Positions 55,748 through 64,000 of a DNA stretch of 64,000 nt are shown here, piece by piece; position 1 is the first letter of the stretch, and each line of letters begins with the position of its first letter. Source of the stretch: RFSX01 sp965248155 (GTDB taxonomy: Bacteria > Bacteroidota > Bacteroidia > Chitinophagales > Saprospiraceae); contig CBDFIO010000002.1 in NCBI GenBank assembly GCA_965248155.1, forward strand, positions 1,798,001 through 1,862,000, given 5' to 3'. The notes below the pieces were generated by a model, which was not told the origin of the DNA, ran no database searches, and worked only from the letters and a program-made list of their open reading frames with translations. A program made the position numbers and the translations under genes.

Positions 55748-56860
55748 ATGGACGTATTGAAAAAATATGCAAAACTGTTGTGTAACTATTGCTTGGAATT
55801 GAATGGGGGAGAGCGATTATACATCTCAACAACAACTGCTGCTGAAGCATTAGTTCGAGAAGTATATCGTGAAGCTATTCAACTGGGAGTGCATACAGAG
55901 GTAGATTTTAAATTCAGAGAACAAGGAAAAATATTTCTGGATAATGCCAATGAAGAATTGCTCTCACAAAGTCCTTATTTATTCGAGAAAGCCATTCATT
56001 CATTTGATGCGTATCTCAATATCAGAGCTCCGTTCAATCTTAATGAAACCAATACCGTTGACCCTTTACAGAAAAGAAAGAGATCAGAAGCTTTATCGAA
56101 TATCAATAAGACCTATTTTGAAAGGACGGCCAATCGGAATGCTGCGGGAGGTTTAAAACGATGCTTGTGTCAATTTCCGACTCAAGCTTCCGCTCAAGCA
56201 GCAAATATGTCTTTAGAGGAATATCAGCACTTTGTTTTCAATGCCTGCCATTTATATGATGAGAATCCGAAGGAAGAATGGTTGAAAATCAGAAAGGATC
56301 AACAACATATAAAGGAGTTTCTGGATGGAGTAAATACTGTAAAATATAAAGCGGATCACACTGATATCGAATTTTCAGTAGAAGGAAGAATTTGGATCAA
56401 TTCAGATGGACAGACGAATATGCCATCCGGAGAAGTCTTTTCAGCACCCGTAGAATCTTCCGTAAATGGTAAGATCCATTTCACTTATCCATCAGTATAT
56501 ATGGGACAGGATGTTAAAGGGATTACATTGTGGGTAGAAAATGGCGAAGTTGTAAAATGGGATGCTGAACAGGATAAAGAAGTTCTTGATAGCGTATTCG
56601 AAATTTCTGGTTCACGATTTTTTGGTGAGGTAGCCATTGGCACGAATTATAATATTCAACAGGCCACGCGAAATATTCTTTTTGATGAAAAGATAGGCGG
56701 AACGATTCACATGGCAGTAGGTCAATCCTACAAGCAGGCAGGAGGCTTGAACCAGTCTTCAATTCATTGGGATATGATAACCGATATGAGTGAAAGTGGA
56801 CAAATTATAGCAGATGGAGTGAAAATCTATGAAAAAGGAAGGTTTCTAATCAAGAATTAA
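55748..56860 (+). CDS. M29 (thermophilic aminopeptidase) family metallopeptidase
   Basis: A 370-residue cytosolic aminopeptidase of the M29 group. YAKLLCNYCLELNGGERLYIS is a typical start. Metal or catalytic positions are in NMPSGEVFSAPVE, SRFFGEVAIGTNYNI, FDEKIGGTIHMAVGQSY and SSIHWDMITDM. Length matches the family. It trims N-terminal residues from peptides, and it may use peptides brought in by the POT transporters, though that link is only suggestive. Confidence 0.9.
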   Translation: MDVLKKYAKLLCNYCLELNGGERLYISTTTAAEALVREVYREAIQLGVHTEVDFKFREQGKIFLDNANEELLSQSPYLFEKAIHSFDAYLNIRAPFNLNETNTVDPLQKRKRSEALSNINKTYFERTANRNAAGGLKRCLCQFPTQASAQAANMSLEEYQHFVFNACHLYDENPKEEWLKIRKDQQHIKEFLDGVNTVKYKADHTDIEFSVEGRIWINSDGQTNMPSGEVFSAPVESSVNGKIHFTYPSVYMGQDVKGITLWVENGEVVKWDAEQDKEVLDSVFEISGSRFFGEVAIGTNYNIQQATRNILFDEKIGGTIHMAVGQSYKQAGGLNQSSIHWDMITDMSESGQIIADGVKIYEKGRFLIKN

Positions 56861-56941
56861 AATCATCCTTTTGGGTTAATTATTTCTAATTCAGAACCCT
56901 CATCTTGTCATTTGTTAGATCAGGATTTTTTATTTTGTTAT

Positions 56942-58831
56942 ATGAACCGCATGACACTTTCTAAATTAATTCCTTGTTGTCTAATCTTGATGACTGCCCT
57001 TTTACAGTTGAATGCGCAGCAAACACCGAGCAATAATCTATTTAGATCTTATTTGGATTCAGCTAAAAAGCTTAATGATACCAATTCGGATTCCGCCATT
57101 ATTTATTTGAAAAGAGCTGAAACCTTGAGTTCAGAAATTTCTGACTCAAATCTTCTACTAAGGTTATATTTTCAATATAGTTTCTTCTTATATACTGCCA
57201 AACCTGACTTGGACATGGCTCTAAAGTATAATGACAGAGCTATTTCATTTATAAATTCAAAAACGACTGCAGATTCAATTGCCAGAATTTATATGACGCG
57301 AGCGCGTACATTTCTGGGCAAGCAAGATTTTAATAAAACTTTTGAAGCCCTTAATAAGAGTGAGGAAGCGACCTTGCGAAATTCTTCTGACTATCTGCTT
57401 TGGGATATAAATTTTGCAAGAGCCGAAACTTATACCTTTCTGGACAATGGACCGAAGGCAGTAGAATATTACGAAAAGAGTTTGGAAACCTTAAGGGAGA
57501 AGAACATAAGAATGGACTATGGCTTTGTGCTCTACAATGCAATAGAAAGTACGCGTACCTTAAACATGGACCAAGCTTATGCGAATTTTTTGGAAGAGTT
57601 TATGGTTTTTAGCCAGGCTCGAAAAAAGAAAACAGATAATGTTCCGGATCATCTTTTTGGATTTTTTGAAGATGAAGGAGGTGAACTGGCCACAATCAAT
57701 AAGATTAACAAGTTTTTACCATTTCATGAAAATTCCAATAATACAAATGCCTTAGGTGTGAGTTATATGAAATTGGGTACTTTTTCAATGCGTCAGAATA
57801 ATTATGCTCAAGCGATAAAGTATTTTAGCAAAGGCCTCCCGGCTGCGAAATTACATTTACTCTATAATTATATTGGCTATGTTGAAAACCTGGCTACTTG
57901 TCATGAAAAACTCGGCCATTATAAGGATGCTCTTAAATATTCTCAACAGTTACTGATGTTACGTGACAGCATGAAGAATTTAAAAGTTATGGAGCAGGTG
58001 AACCAATTGTCTGTAGAATATGAAACAGAGAAAAAAGAACAGGCTATCGATTTATTAGCAGCCCAGAATGAAATACAGGATGTACAATTGAAACAACAGG
58101 AAAAGACAATCCTGTTTTCAACTTTAGCATTATTCATATTTGCTATTCTTTCTTTCTTTATATACAGGTTATATTCTAAAGTGAATATCCAGAATAGTAT
58201 TATATCTAAAGCCCTTGAAGAAAAGGATATTTTATTACGCGAAATACATCATAGGGTCAAAAACAATCTTCAGATTATTTCCAGTTTATTGTCATTACAA
58301 TCCCGTCAGATTGATGATAAAGATATTCAGCAAGCCATCAATGAAGGTAAAAACAGGGTTCGTTCGGTGGCACTCATTCATCAGAATCTTTACCAAAAGG
58401 AAAACTTGACAGGAGTGGGAGTCATAAATTATCTGGAAACCTTAACAAGTGAACTTTTCGAAACTTATAATATTAGCAAGGAAAAAATTAAGCTAATTCT
58501 TAAAATTGATGAGATTGACCTGGATGTAGATACGATGGTTCCACTTGGATTAATAATTAATGAATTGGTAAGTAATGCCTTGAAACATGCATTTCCAAAT
58601 GAAAGAGAAGGCAATATAACAATTACACTTCAGGAGAATAATGAGCAATTATATTTTGCAGTTGAAGATGATGGCGTTGGTCTTGATCTTGATTCATTAT
58701 CAAAGACGACGTCTTTTGGTAATCGACTTGTTAATGCCTTTAGCAAAAAACTAAAAGCGGATTTAAACATATCCGGAGATAATGGGACTAAGGTCAGCAT
58801 GTTGATTTCGAATTATAAAAAGGCAGCTTAA
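56942..58831 (+). CDS. TPR-containing sensor histidine kinase (HisKA_2 type)
   Basis: A 629-residue sensor kinase. After a signal or anchor helix (LIPCCLILMTALLQLNAQ), a periplasmic TPR-like region (about 25-390) senses an unknown cue; a membrane helix (TILFSTLALFIFAILSFFIY) near residue 400 leads to the HisKA_2 phosphoacceptor LREIHHRVKNNLQIISSLLSLQ and the ATPase domain (INELVSNALKHAF, DDGVGLDLD, SFGNRLVNAF). It probably phosphorylates the response regulator encoded 25 bases downstream. ATG 56942 is used; an upstream TTG adds 10 residues. Confidence 0.9.
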   Translation: MNRMTLSKLIPCCLILMTALLQLNAQQTPSNNLFRSYLDSAKKLNDTNSDSAIIYLKRAETLSSEISDSNLLLRLYFQYSFFLYTAKPDLDMALKYNDRAISFINSKTTADSIARIYMTRARTFLGKQDFNKTFEALNKSEEATLRNSSDYLLWDINFARAETYTFLDNGPKAVEYYEKSLETLREKNIRMDYGFVLYNAIESTRTLNMDQAYANFLEEFMVFSQARKKKTDNVPDHLFGFFEDEGGELATINKINKFLPFHENSNNTNALGVSYMKLGTFSMRQNNYAQAIKYFSKGLPAAKLHLLYNYIGYVENLATCHEKLGHYKDALKYSQQLLMLRDSMKNLKVMEQVNQLSVEYETEKKEQAIDLLAAQNEIQDVQLKQQEKTILFSTLALFIFAILSFFIYRLYSKVNIQNSIISKALEEKDILLREIHHRVKNNLQIISSLLSLQSRQIDDKDIQQAINEGKNRVRSVALIHQNLYQKENLTGVGVINYLETLTSELFETYNISKEKIKLILKIDEIDLDVDTMVPLGLIINELVSNALKHAFPNEREGNITITLQENNEQLYFAVEDDGVGLDLDSLSKTTSFGNRLVNAFSKKLKADLNISGDNGTKVSMLISNYKKAA

Positions 58832-58856
58832 TCATTATATAAAATGATCACATATT

Positions 58857-59465
58857 ATGTCTGAGCTAAGAGTTTTGATAGTTGAAGATGAACCCATAAT
58901 TGCAGAAGATATATCTGACTTTTTAGGGGATATTAACTATAAACCCGTCGGGATCGCTTATGATAGTGAGTCTGCTCTCGATATGCTCAGAACGCGTAAT
59001 CCGGACGTTGTTCTCTTGGATATAACAATTGATGGAACTAAGGATGGAATAGAGTTGGCTGAAATTATCAGAGAGAACTACTCTATTCCCTATATTTTCT
59101 TAACCTCCCATAGTGACAAAGGTACATTAGACAAAGCCAAGACTACACTTCCCTATGGGTATATTCTGAAACCATTTAACGAAAGAGATTTATTGAGCAC
59201 GCTTGAGATGGCGGTTTATCGACATGCTAATGAAAATCGGAATCTTCTTCCAACCCTAGAAGTAATCAATTCTATATTTAATAGCTCCATCACTAAGAAA
59301 GAATATGTTTGTTTGGAACAGATTCTTCAAGGGGCGACAAACAAGCAAATGGCAGAACTGCAATTTGTATCGGTGAATACAATTAAGACACACCTTAAGA
59401 ATCTTTTTTTAAAATTGGAGGTACCCAACAGAACAACAGCGATGCAAAAGGTTTTAAAGCTTTAA
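58857..59465 (+). CDS. LuxR-type response regulator
   Basis: A 202-residue regulator with a receiver domain (VLIVEDEPIIAEDI, phospho-acceptor Asp in VVLLDITID near residue 53, FLTSHSD and the Lys in YILKPF) and a C-terminal helix-turn-helix of the LuxR/FixJ type (YVCLEQILQGATNKQMAELQFVSVNTIKTHLKNLFLKLEVPNRTTA). It is the partner of the kinase gene before it. Targets are unknown. Confidence 0.93.
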   Translation: MSELRVLIVEDEPIIAEDISDFLGDINYKPVGIAYDSESALDMLRTRNPDVVLLDITIDGTKDGIELAEIIRENYSIPYIFLTSHSDKGTLDKAKTTLPYGYILKPFNERDLLSTLEMAVYRHANENRNLLPTLEVINSIFNSSITKKEYVCLEQILQGATNKQMAELQFVSVNTIKTHLKNLFLKLEVPNRTTAMQKVLKL

Positions 59466-59470
59466 TACCA

Positions 59471-59497
59471 AAATTAAAAAATCACCCTGTTGGGTGA
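59471..59497 (-). terminator. intrinsic terminator on the minus strand, for the ABC-F gene
   Basis: TCACCC (59482-59487) and GGGTGA (59492-59497) pair around TGTT. Read on the minus strand the stem is followed by a run of T (A-run at 59476-59481). It lies about 210 bases beyond the ABC-F stop, after the small plus-strand frame. It has no T-run on the plus strand, so it would not stop the response regulator. Confidence 0.5.
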
Positions 59498-59543
59498 AAA
59501 GATAAAACTGTATTTATTTGATATTTATGCGATATAAAATCTT

Positions 59544-59708
59544 ATGAACCGGGGAATACCAAAATTTAAAGTCATCAGGAATTCCGATAAGGATAAAATT
59601 GAAAATATCGGAAAGGACCTTAGAATTATCATTGATAAAATAGAAGATGTCCTTGAATCTGATGAAATAAACAGGATAAGTACGAATCAGAATAGTAAAC
59701 CAAACTAA
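59544..59708 (+). CDS. possible small protein of 54 residues
   Basis: ATG 59544 opens a 54-codon frame (MNRGIPKFKVIRNSDKDKIENIG, later IIDKIEDVLESDEINRIS) ending at 59706-59708. Composition is like a real cytosolic helical protein and unlike the antisense shadows nearby. It lies 78 bases after the response regulator on the same strand, so it might be the third gene of that unit. I cannot name a family, and no clear ribosome site is visible. Confidence 0.4.
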   Translation: MNRGIPKFKVIRNSDKDKIENIGKDLRIIIDKIEDVLESDEINRISTNQNSKPN

Positions 59709-61564
59709 TCAGCTAGTTCTGATAATTCCAACCAACGATTTTCTTTTTCTTCAATAGATTTTTGGATTTCTCCTAATCGTTGTGACAGTTCGGATATCAT
59801 CTCACCATCCAGGGTTTCTTCTTGAAATTGTTTTTCAATACTGGATTTTTCCTTTTCCAGACTATCTATTTCGGATTCCAAACGTTCATATTCTTTCTTT
59901 TCATTATAGTTTAATTTACGCTTGGTTCCTTGAATTGGTACAGTCTCTTCTATTGATATGTCAACTTGTTGTGTTCTTTGTTCTGACCGTTTACTTCTTT
60001 TATATTCTGAATAGCTTCCGTTAAAATCTTTTAATTGACCCGACCCTTCAAGAATAAATAAATGCTCTACAATCTTATCCATAAAATATCTATCATGGGT
60101 TATGACTACAACACATCCTTTAAAAGACAAAAGGAAATCCTCCAGAATATTCAATGTAATGATATCAAGATCATTGGTAGGTTCATCAAGAATCAAAAAA
60201 TTGGGATTACTCATCAGAATACGCAAAAGATGTAAGCGACGTTTTTCACCTCCACTTAGCTGCGACACATACACTTGTTGCTGGGATCTTGGAAATAGGA
60301 ATCGTTCAAGCAAAGATTCGGCGGTTAATTTCCTTCCTTTTTTTAATGGGATATATTCCGCTATTTCACGTACGGAATCGATTAACCTGATGTCTTGTTT
60401 TAGATGGGCGATGTCTTGTGTATAATGTCCGAATACAACGGTATCTCCAACAATGACTTTTCCGGCGTCAGGCTTCAATTCCTGAGTTAATAGTTTTATG
60501 AAAGTTGTTTTTCCAACGCCATTTGGACCAGCTATGCCAATACGCTCTCCTTTCTTAAACTTATAAGAAAATTGTTTTATAATATCAATTGATTCAAAAG
60601 ATTTGGTGATTGAATGGGCTTCAAGAATTTTACCACCTAAACGAGCCATGTCTATTTCAATGTTCAACTGTCCGTCATCAGATTTCTTATGTGCCTCTTC
60701 TTTAATTTTAGAAAATGCATCGACTCTTGATTTTGCCTTTGTAGTTCTGGCTTGTGGTTGACGCCTTATCCAATCGAGTTCTTTTTTAAAGAATTTCTTT
60801 GTTTTATCCAGTTGAATTTTTTCATTGATTTGACGTGCACTCTTCTTTTCCAGATAATCGGAATAATTACCCCGATAATGATAAAGTGTTCCATTATCCA
60901 GTTCCAGAATATCATTGCATACGATTTCCAAAAAATAGCGATCATGAGTCACCATAAACAAAGTGAGATTTTGAGCGGATAAATATTGCTCAAGCCACTC
61001 AATCATATCTATATCAAGATGATTGGTAGGCTCATCCAATATTAAAAAATCTGGTTCCTCAATCAATATCTTGGCAAGAGCCAACCTTTTCCTTTGCCCT
61101 CCGGAAAGTTCACCTATTAATTTATTGAATTCCTGTATTTTCAATTTCCCCAGAATCTCTCTAACTCTGGCTTCAATACCCCATGCTTTTAGATCATCTA
61201 CCTTATTAATACATTCTTGAATCTGATCATTATGACCGATTACATTGGCTAATTCTAATTCTTTTATAGCCTTTATTTTTGGATTTTCTGAATCCAAAGC
61301 AGCGTCTATAACAGTTGAAAGTGGATCAAGTGTAGTTTCTTGCTTCAGGTATGCTATAGAGATATCTTTCCTGAATTGAATCTTTGCATTTTCACCCTCA
61401 GGTGCTTCTTCTCCGGAAAGAACACTTAGTAATGTTGTTTTACCGGTTCCGTTTTTTGCAATTAATGCAATCTTCTGACCTTTAGAAATATTTAAAGAGA
61501 TATTTTCGAAGAGAATTTTTTCTCCGAAAGATTTACTTATGTTGTCGAAACTGAGGTAATTCAA
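59705..61564 (-). CDS. ABC-F ATPase (Uup-like)
   Basis: A 619-residue soluble protein with two ABC ATPase domains. Walker A sites ALIAKNGTGKTTLL and GIAGPNGVGKTTFI, signatures LSGGQRKRLALAKI and LSGGEKRRLHLLRI, Walker B LILDEPTNHLDI and LILDEPTNDLDI. The linker between them and a C-terminal coiled coil (YERLESEIDSLEKEKSSIEKQFQ) mark the Uup subgroup, which acts at ribosomes or in DNA repair. The start is TTG at 61562-61564 (giving MNYLSFDNISKSFGE, the expected N-terminus); an in-frame TAG lies just upstream. Its last bases overlap the small plus-strand frame. Confidence 0.93.
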   Translation of the reverse strand: MNYLSFDNISKSFGEKILFENISLNISKGQKIALIAKNGTGKTTLLSVLSGEEAPEGENAKIQFRKDISIAYLKQETTLDPLSTVIDAALDSENPKIKAIKELELANVIGHNDQIQECINKVDDLKAWGIEARVREILGKLKIQEFNKLIGELSGGQRKRLALAKILIEEPDFLILDEPTNHLDIDMIEWLEQYLSAQNLTLFMVTHDRYFLEIVCNDILELDNGTLYHYRGNYSDYLEKKSARQINEKIQLDKTKKFFKKELDWIRRQPQARTTKAKSRVDAFSKIKEEAHKKSDDGQLNIEIDMARLGGKILEAHSITKSFESIDIIKQFSYKFKKGERIGIAGPNGVGKTTFIKLLTQELKPDAGKVIVGDTVVFGHYTQDIAHLKQDIRLIDSVREIAEYIPLKKGRKLTAESLLERFLFPRSQQQVYVSQLSGGEKRRLHLLRILMSNPNFLILDEPTNDLDIITLNILEDFLLSFKGCVVVITHDRYFMDKIVEHLFILEGSGQLKDFNGSYSEYKRSKRSEQRTQQVDISIEETVPIQGTKRKLNYNEKKEYERLESEIDSLEKEKSSIEKQFQEETLDGEMISELSQRLGEIQKSIEEKENRWLELSELAD

Positions 61565-61691
61565 TAGCTATATTATTACCAGACAAAAATAAAAAAACTA
61601 TCTACCCATTGAGTTTAGATACAACCCATGGAATATATATTCCTTTAAATGTGCAAGGAACCAAGAAATGAGAGCCAGTTATACTGGTCCT

Positions 61692-61987
61692 TTAAGACGC
61701 TTTTTTGTAGCGTTTTGATTTATATTTTTCTACTTGCTTTTTAAGTTTTCCAACTGCATGATCAAAGGCTATGTCATGTTTGGGCCACTGGCTTCCACAA
61801 AAACATCTTTTCCTTTCAACCTTGCTTGTAATTTGACTTTTTTAGTAATGTGTTTGTCTCCTCTGAAAAATACTTTTACAGATTCTATAAAAGGATAATT
61901 CAAAAAATACTTATGAAGTTGTTCGCGTGCATATGTTTCAAAATAGTTTGCACCTTCCAAAAATTCTTTCTCAACTCTAATATCCAT
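61692..61987 (-). pseudogene. hpf: ribosome hibernation promoting factor (HPF), frameshifted
   Basis: From ATG 61987 the protein reads DIRVEKEFLEGANYFETYAREQLH, then VKVFFRGDKHITKKVKLQARLKGKDVFVEASG, the HPF/RaiA pattern, and stops at 61769-61771. In the next frame the rest is present: KHDIAFDHAVGKLKKQVEKY, ending with TAA at 61692-61694. One missing base in the A- or C-run at 61779-61784 explains it. The full protein would be about 99 residues. HPF dimerises or coats resting ribosomes; losing the C-terminal helix could weaken binding. An alternative start at 62017 adds ten non-conserved residues. Confidence 0.8.
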
Positions 61988-62087
61988 AATCCTATTTAAG
62001 AAGTTAAAAAATGTCAAACCTGATGAGTCACTTTTGAACCCACGATTTCATGTATTAAAATAAAAAATAATACTAAATGTTGCAAAA

Positions 62088-62120
62088 CAAAAAGCCAAAG
62101 TTTAATTCAATGGCTTTTTG
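62088..62120 (-). terminator. intrinsic terminator of the secreted protein gene at 62133
   Basis: CAAAAAGCCA (62088-62097) and TGGCTTTTTG (62111-62120) pair over 10 bp around a 13-base loop. On the minus strand, T-rich sequence follows. It starts 12 bases after the stop of the gene at 62133-62957. Since the arm is A/T-rich at its end, it may also work in the other direction. Confidence 0.75.
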
Positions 62121-62132
62121 TTTCTTTAAAAT

Positions 62133-62957
62133 TTATTGTTTTTCCTTTGATGCATAATCGATCAAACGCCATGTTTCTTGTCGCTTCAATGTCCTCAAAT
62201 CAGAGATTTTTGCAATAGCTTCACTCGACGATATGTCGGCATGAGCTGCTTTCCACGTCTCATCTGTATTTGGTGTTACCATTTGTTCCAAAGAACCATG
62301 AGCATCAACTGTCAGATAAGAATAACCGAATTCTGCACCATATGGATACATCAATCGGAACAGCATCCAATCTCTACCATTGCCTTCTTTTATCCTTTGC
62401 TTATGGACTGGTTTGAAGACTTCTGTTTCCATATCTATATAAGCTGTCTCCTTACCGGGAGATACAACCATATGATTAATACTCAAATATTCTGAAGGAG
62501 GATTTGATGGACCGTATACGGCTTCATCTATTAGCTCAAATACTTGACCGCTGACAACATCGCGTGCTTTCTCTGTCCTTTCATTTATTTCATTGACATC
62601 TTGATCGGGATGAACGGTTTTGAAAGTTTTCATTGAATTAGATCTTGACCCACCTAAAGCATCAACAGCACTAGAGAACAGACTTACAGCAGCATAATTG
62701 TATCGGGTGTCATCTCCATAAGGATATATGATTTGATACAATAGCCAGGCTACTTTTTCTCCATTTTCAATAGAAAGCTGGTGGAGAGGTTTATATATTG
62801 TTTTTTCTAAATCAAGAAACTCCTTTTCAGATTTAACATTCAGATAATCTACTGAAACTACAAATGAAGTCTCCTCCTGTGATATAACCCCGTTGATGAA
62901 CAAGAACAAAGAAACCGTTAACAGGTTAAGCAATTTTATTAAGTTTTTCTTTTTCAT
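62133..62957 (-). CDS. exported protein with two duplicated domains, function unknown
   Basis: A 274-residue secreted protein (signal LLNLLTVSLFLFINGVISQ). Two internal repeats are visible: SVDYLNVKSEKEFLDLEKTI followed by LYQIIYPYGDDTRYNYAAVSLF, and SINHMVVSPGKETAYIDMETE followed by LFRLMYPYGAEFGYSYLTVDA. The pattern of two beta-alpha-beta-like units with LYxxxYPYG suggests a duplicated ferredoxin-like (dimeric alpha-beta barrel) fold, as in NIPSNAP-type proteins, though I cannot confirm the family. It follows a second, similarly sized exported gene upstream in the same direction. Confidence 0.72.
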   Translation of the reverse strand: MKKKNLIKLLNLLTVSLFLFINGVISQEETSFVVSVDYLNVKSEKEFLDLEKTIYKPLHQLSIENGEKVAWLLYQIIYPYGDDTRYNYAAVSLFSSAVDALGGSRSNSMKTFKTVHPDQDVNEINERTEKARDVVSGQVFELIDEAVYGPSNPPSEYLSINHMVVSPGKETAYIDMETEVFKPVHKQRIKEGNGRDWMLFRLMYPYGAEFGYSYLTVDAHGSLEQMVTPNTDETWKAAHADISSSEAIAKISDLRTLKRQETWRLIDYASKEKQ

Positions 62958-63048
62958 AACAGCAGGTTTTTAATGTTATTTAATCAATGTGATAGTATTA
63001 GATTTTGAGAATTACTGTGTTGCTTAAATTCAATTTAAGCGATTAAGC

Positions 63049-63762
63049 TTAATCCAGTCGTTGACGTATAAAATCTTGTCTTCCATCTATACATTCTTCA
63101 AATTCATTTAAAAAATTCATCCAACTACCCGAACCATGAACTGCTTCATATTCTATACTAAATTTTCTGTTGTCATCGAGGAAGGCCCATTTATCAAAAC
63201 TCCAAACAATAGCAACATCATGTCCATCATTGTTTGCAAATTCATTCCAAACTATTGCCATATATTCATCTGGGCGACTGGCTTTATATACCTCATTTAC
63301 TTTTGAAACCAATTCCGCGAATCTTGGATATTTACCTTTGGCAACATCATAGATCCACAGTAAAGATTTATCACCTGGTATGGCTTCAGGAATATTGGAA
63401 AGACCTCTATCGAGGGACATGTACATAGGAGTTGATACATCATCCACATATTCAAGTACTTTTTCCCAATCAGCATCATGTGCTTCATCTTGAGGACGTG
63501 TGTCAAGTGCAGAATAGTTTGTTGGTCCCATAACCCAGGCGTATGTACCTCCAAATGGGCCATTAATGTTATTATAAACAGAAGCAAAATATAGGCCTTC
63601 GCCGTGATATGCCTCATTATGGGCTTTAACACTGGCTTCGAACTCATTGTCCATACCTTTTTTTACTGTAAGATGAACAACTAAAAACAGGTTGGTTTCG
63701 GGTTCAGTCTGTGCGAAGGAGAGCATAGGAATGCACAGCAAAAGAAGAATTAACTTTTTCAT
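63049..63762 (-). CDS. exported protein of unknown function, possible ferredoxin-like fold
   Basis: A 237-residue protein with signal peptide (LILLLLCIPMLSFAQ). The start LFLVVHLTVKKGMDNEFEASVKAHNEAYH and the later LLWIYDVAKGKYPRFAELVSKVNEVYKASRPDEY each resemble one unit of an alpha-beta barrel domain, comparable with the neighbour at 62133. No catalytic motif is visible. The pair lies in the same orientation with 91 bases between them, so they may be an old duplication working together in the periplasm. Confidence 0.7.
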   Translation of the reverse strand: MKKLILLLLCIPMLSFAQTEPETNLFLVVHLTVKKGMDNEFEASVKAHNEAYHGEGLYFASVYNNINGPFGGTYAWVMGPTNYSALDTRPQDEAHDADWEKVLEYVDDVSTPMYMSLDRGLSNIPEAIPGDKSLLWIYDVAKGKYPRFAELVSKVNEVYKASRPDEYMAIVWNEFANNDGHDVAIVWSFDKWAFLDDNRKFSIEYEAVHGSGSWMNFLNEFEECIDGRQDFIRQRLD

Positions 63763-63883
63763 CTGGTCTGTGTTTTAAGTGGTTAAAAGTTTTGTTTTAA
63801 AGAACTTAGTGAGGATATCATGACATATCCAACTATTTTAAATATACGCATAAAAGTGCCCTAAAAGCAAGTATTGTTGGGAA

Positions 63884-64000
63884 TTACTGGGTTGGTTCTC
63901 TAAGCATTTTTATTTTAATTTTTAAAGCCGCAAATAGAAGTGTCATGAAAGGGCTTACATAATTAAAAACAGCATATACAAAATAATCCAAAACAGGAAC
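63884..64000 (-). CDS. C-terminal end of a membrane protein, possibly an NhaC-like antiporter (5' end outside window)
   Basis: The minus-strand frame from 64000 reads VPVLDYFVYAVFNYVSPFMT then LLFAALKIKIKMLREPTQ, with stop at 63884-63886. The hydrophobic stretch with NYVSP and a short basic tail recalls the last helix of NhaC-type Na+/H+ antiporters. Only 38 codons are in view, so this is tentative. Confidence 0.4.
   Translation of the reverse strand, partial: VPVLDYFVYAVFNYVSPFMTLLFAALKIKIKMLREPTQ

Overview
The window is a piece of a Bacteroidota chromosome, most likely from the Saprospiria or a related marine or environmental lineage. The signs are a type IX secretion lipoprotein of the PorW/SprE kind, a TonB receptor with a carboxypeptidase-like N-terminal domain beside a large secreted protein and a PorV-like barrel, a MurF-Alr fusion, two parvulin chaperones with a degenerate third member, Bacteroidota-only DUF families (DUF5606, DUF4230, DUF4837), AT-rich DNA and weak Shine-Dalgarno signals. 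I saw no rRNA, tRNA, CRISPR array, plasmid gene or phage gene. This lineage assignment is inference from gene content.

Layout. 1-2.9 kb: a partial GT-C/TPR membrane protein and an unknown membrane protein. 3.0-8.5 kb: three secreted amidohydrolase-fold genes in a row. Only the middle one keeps the HxH metal motif. The first is frameshifted by a 13-bp tandem duplication and the third has lost its last 12 codons to an IS1595-family insertion. 8.5-12 kb: DUF5606, two sugar phosphate isomerase/epimerase-like TIM barrels (the second cut off from its Tat leader by a frameshift) and a TIGR01777-type epimerase. 12-24.3 kb: envelope genes (HAD phosphatase, M23 peptidase, PorW/SprE-like lipoprotein, three parvulin-type chaperones, MurF-Alr) and purD. 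24.4-27.5 kb: a GH65 glycosidase and a D-2-hydroxyacid dehydrogenase. 27.5-36.5 kb: a three-gene surface operon (TonB receptor, giant secreted protein, PorV-like barrel) closed by a clear terminator. 36.5-40.6 kb: greA, a HIT protein, ruvC, a frameshifted DUF3108 gene and a DUF4230 gene split by a second, inverted copy of the same IS. 40.6-50 kb: a possible structured leader RNA, two POT peptide transporters and a molybdenum-linked cluster (MOSC protein, unknown membrane protein, P-loop NTPase, molybdopterin and 2Fe-2S hydroxylase subunits, MocA-like cytidylyltransferase). 50-64 kb: a subtilase with an odd catalytic Asp position, a frameshifted fibre-like surface protein, a VOC protein, DUF4837, an M29 aminopeptidase, a TPR histidine kinase with its response regulator, an ABC-F ATPase, a frameshifted hibernation factor, two secreted proteins of unknown function and the tail of a membrane transporter.

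The most striking pattern is the number of broken accessory genes: six apparent frameshifts and two IS insertions, while the core genes (murF-alr, purD, greA, ruvC, surA-like, porW-like) are all intact. Either the genome is eroding or the assembly has indel errors. The exact 13-bp duplication and the IS insertion with target-site duplication argue that at least part of it is real. I did not find a clearly new defence or mobile system. The best candidates for new biology are the membrane protein plus NTPase inside the molybdenum cluster, the amidohydrolase trio with degenerate partners, and the leader RNA before the peptide transporters.
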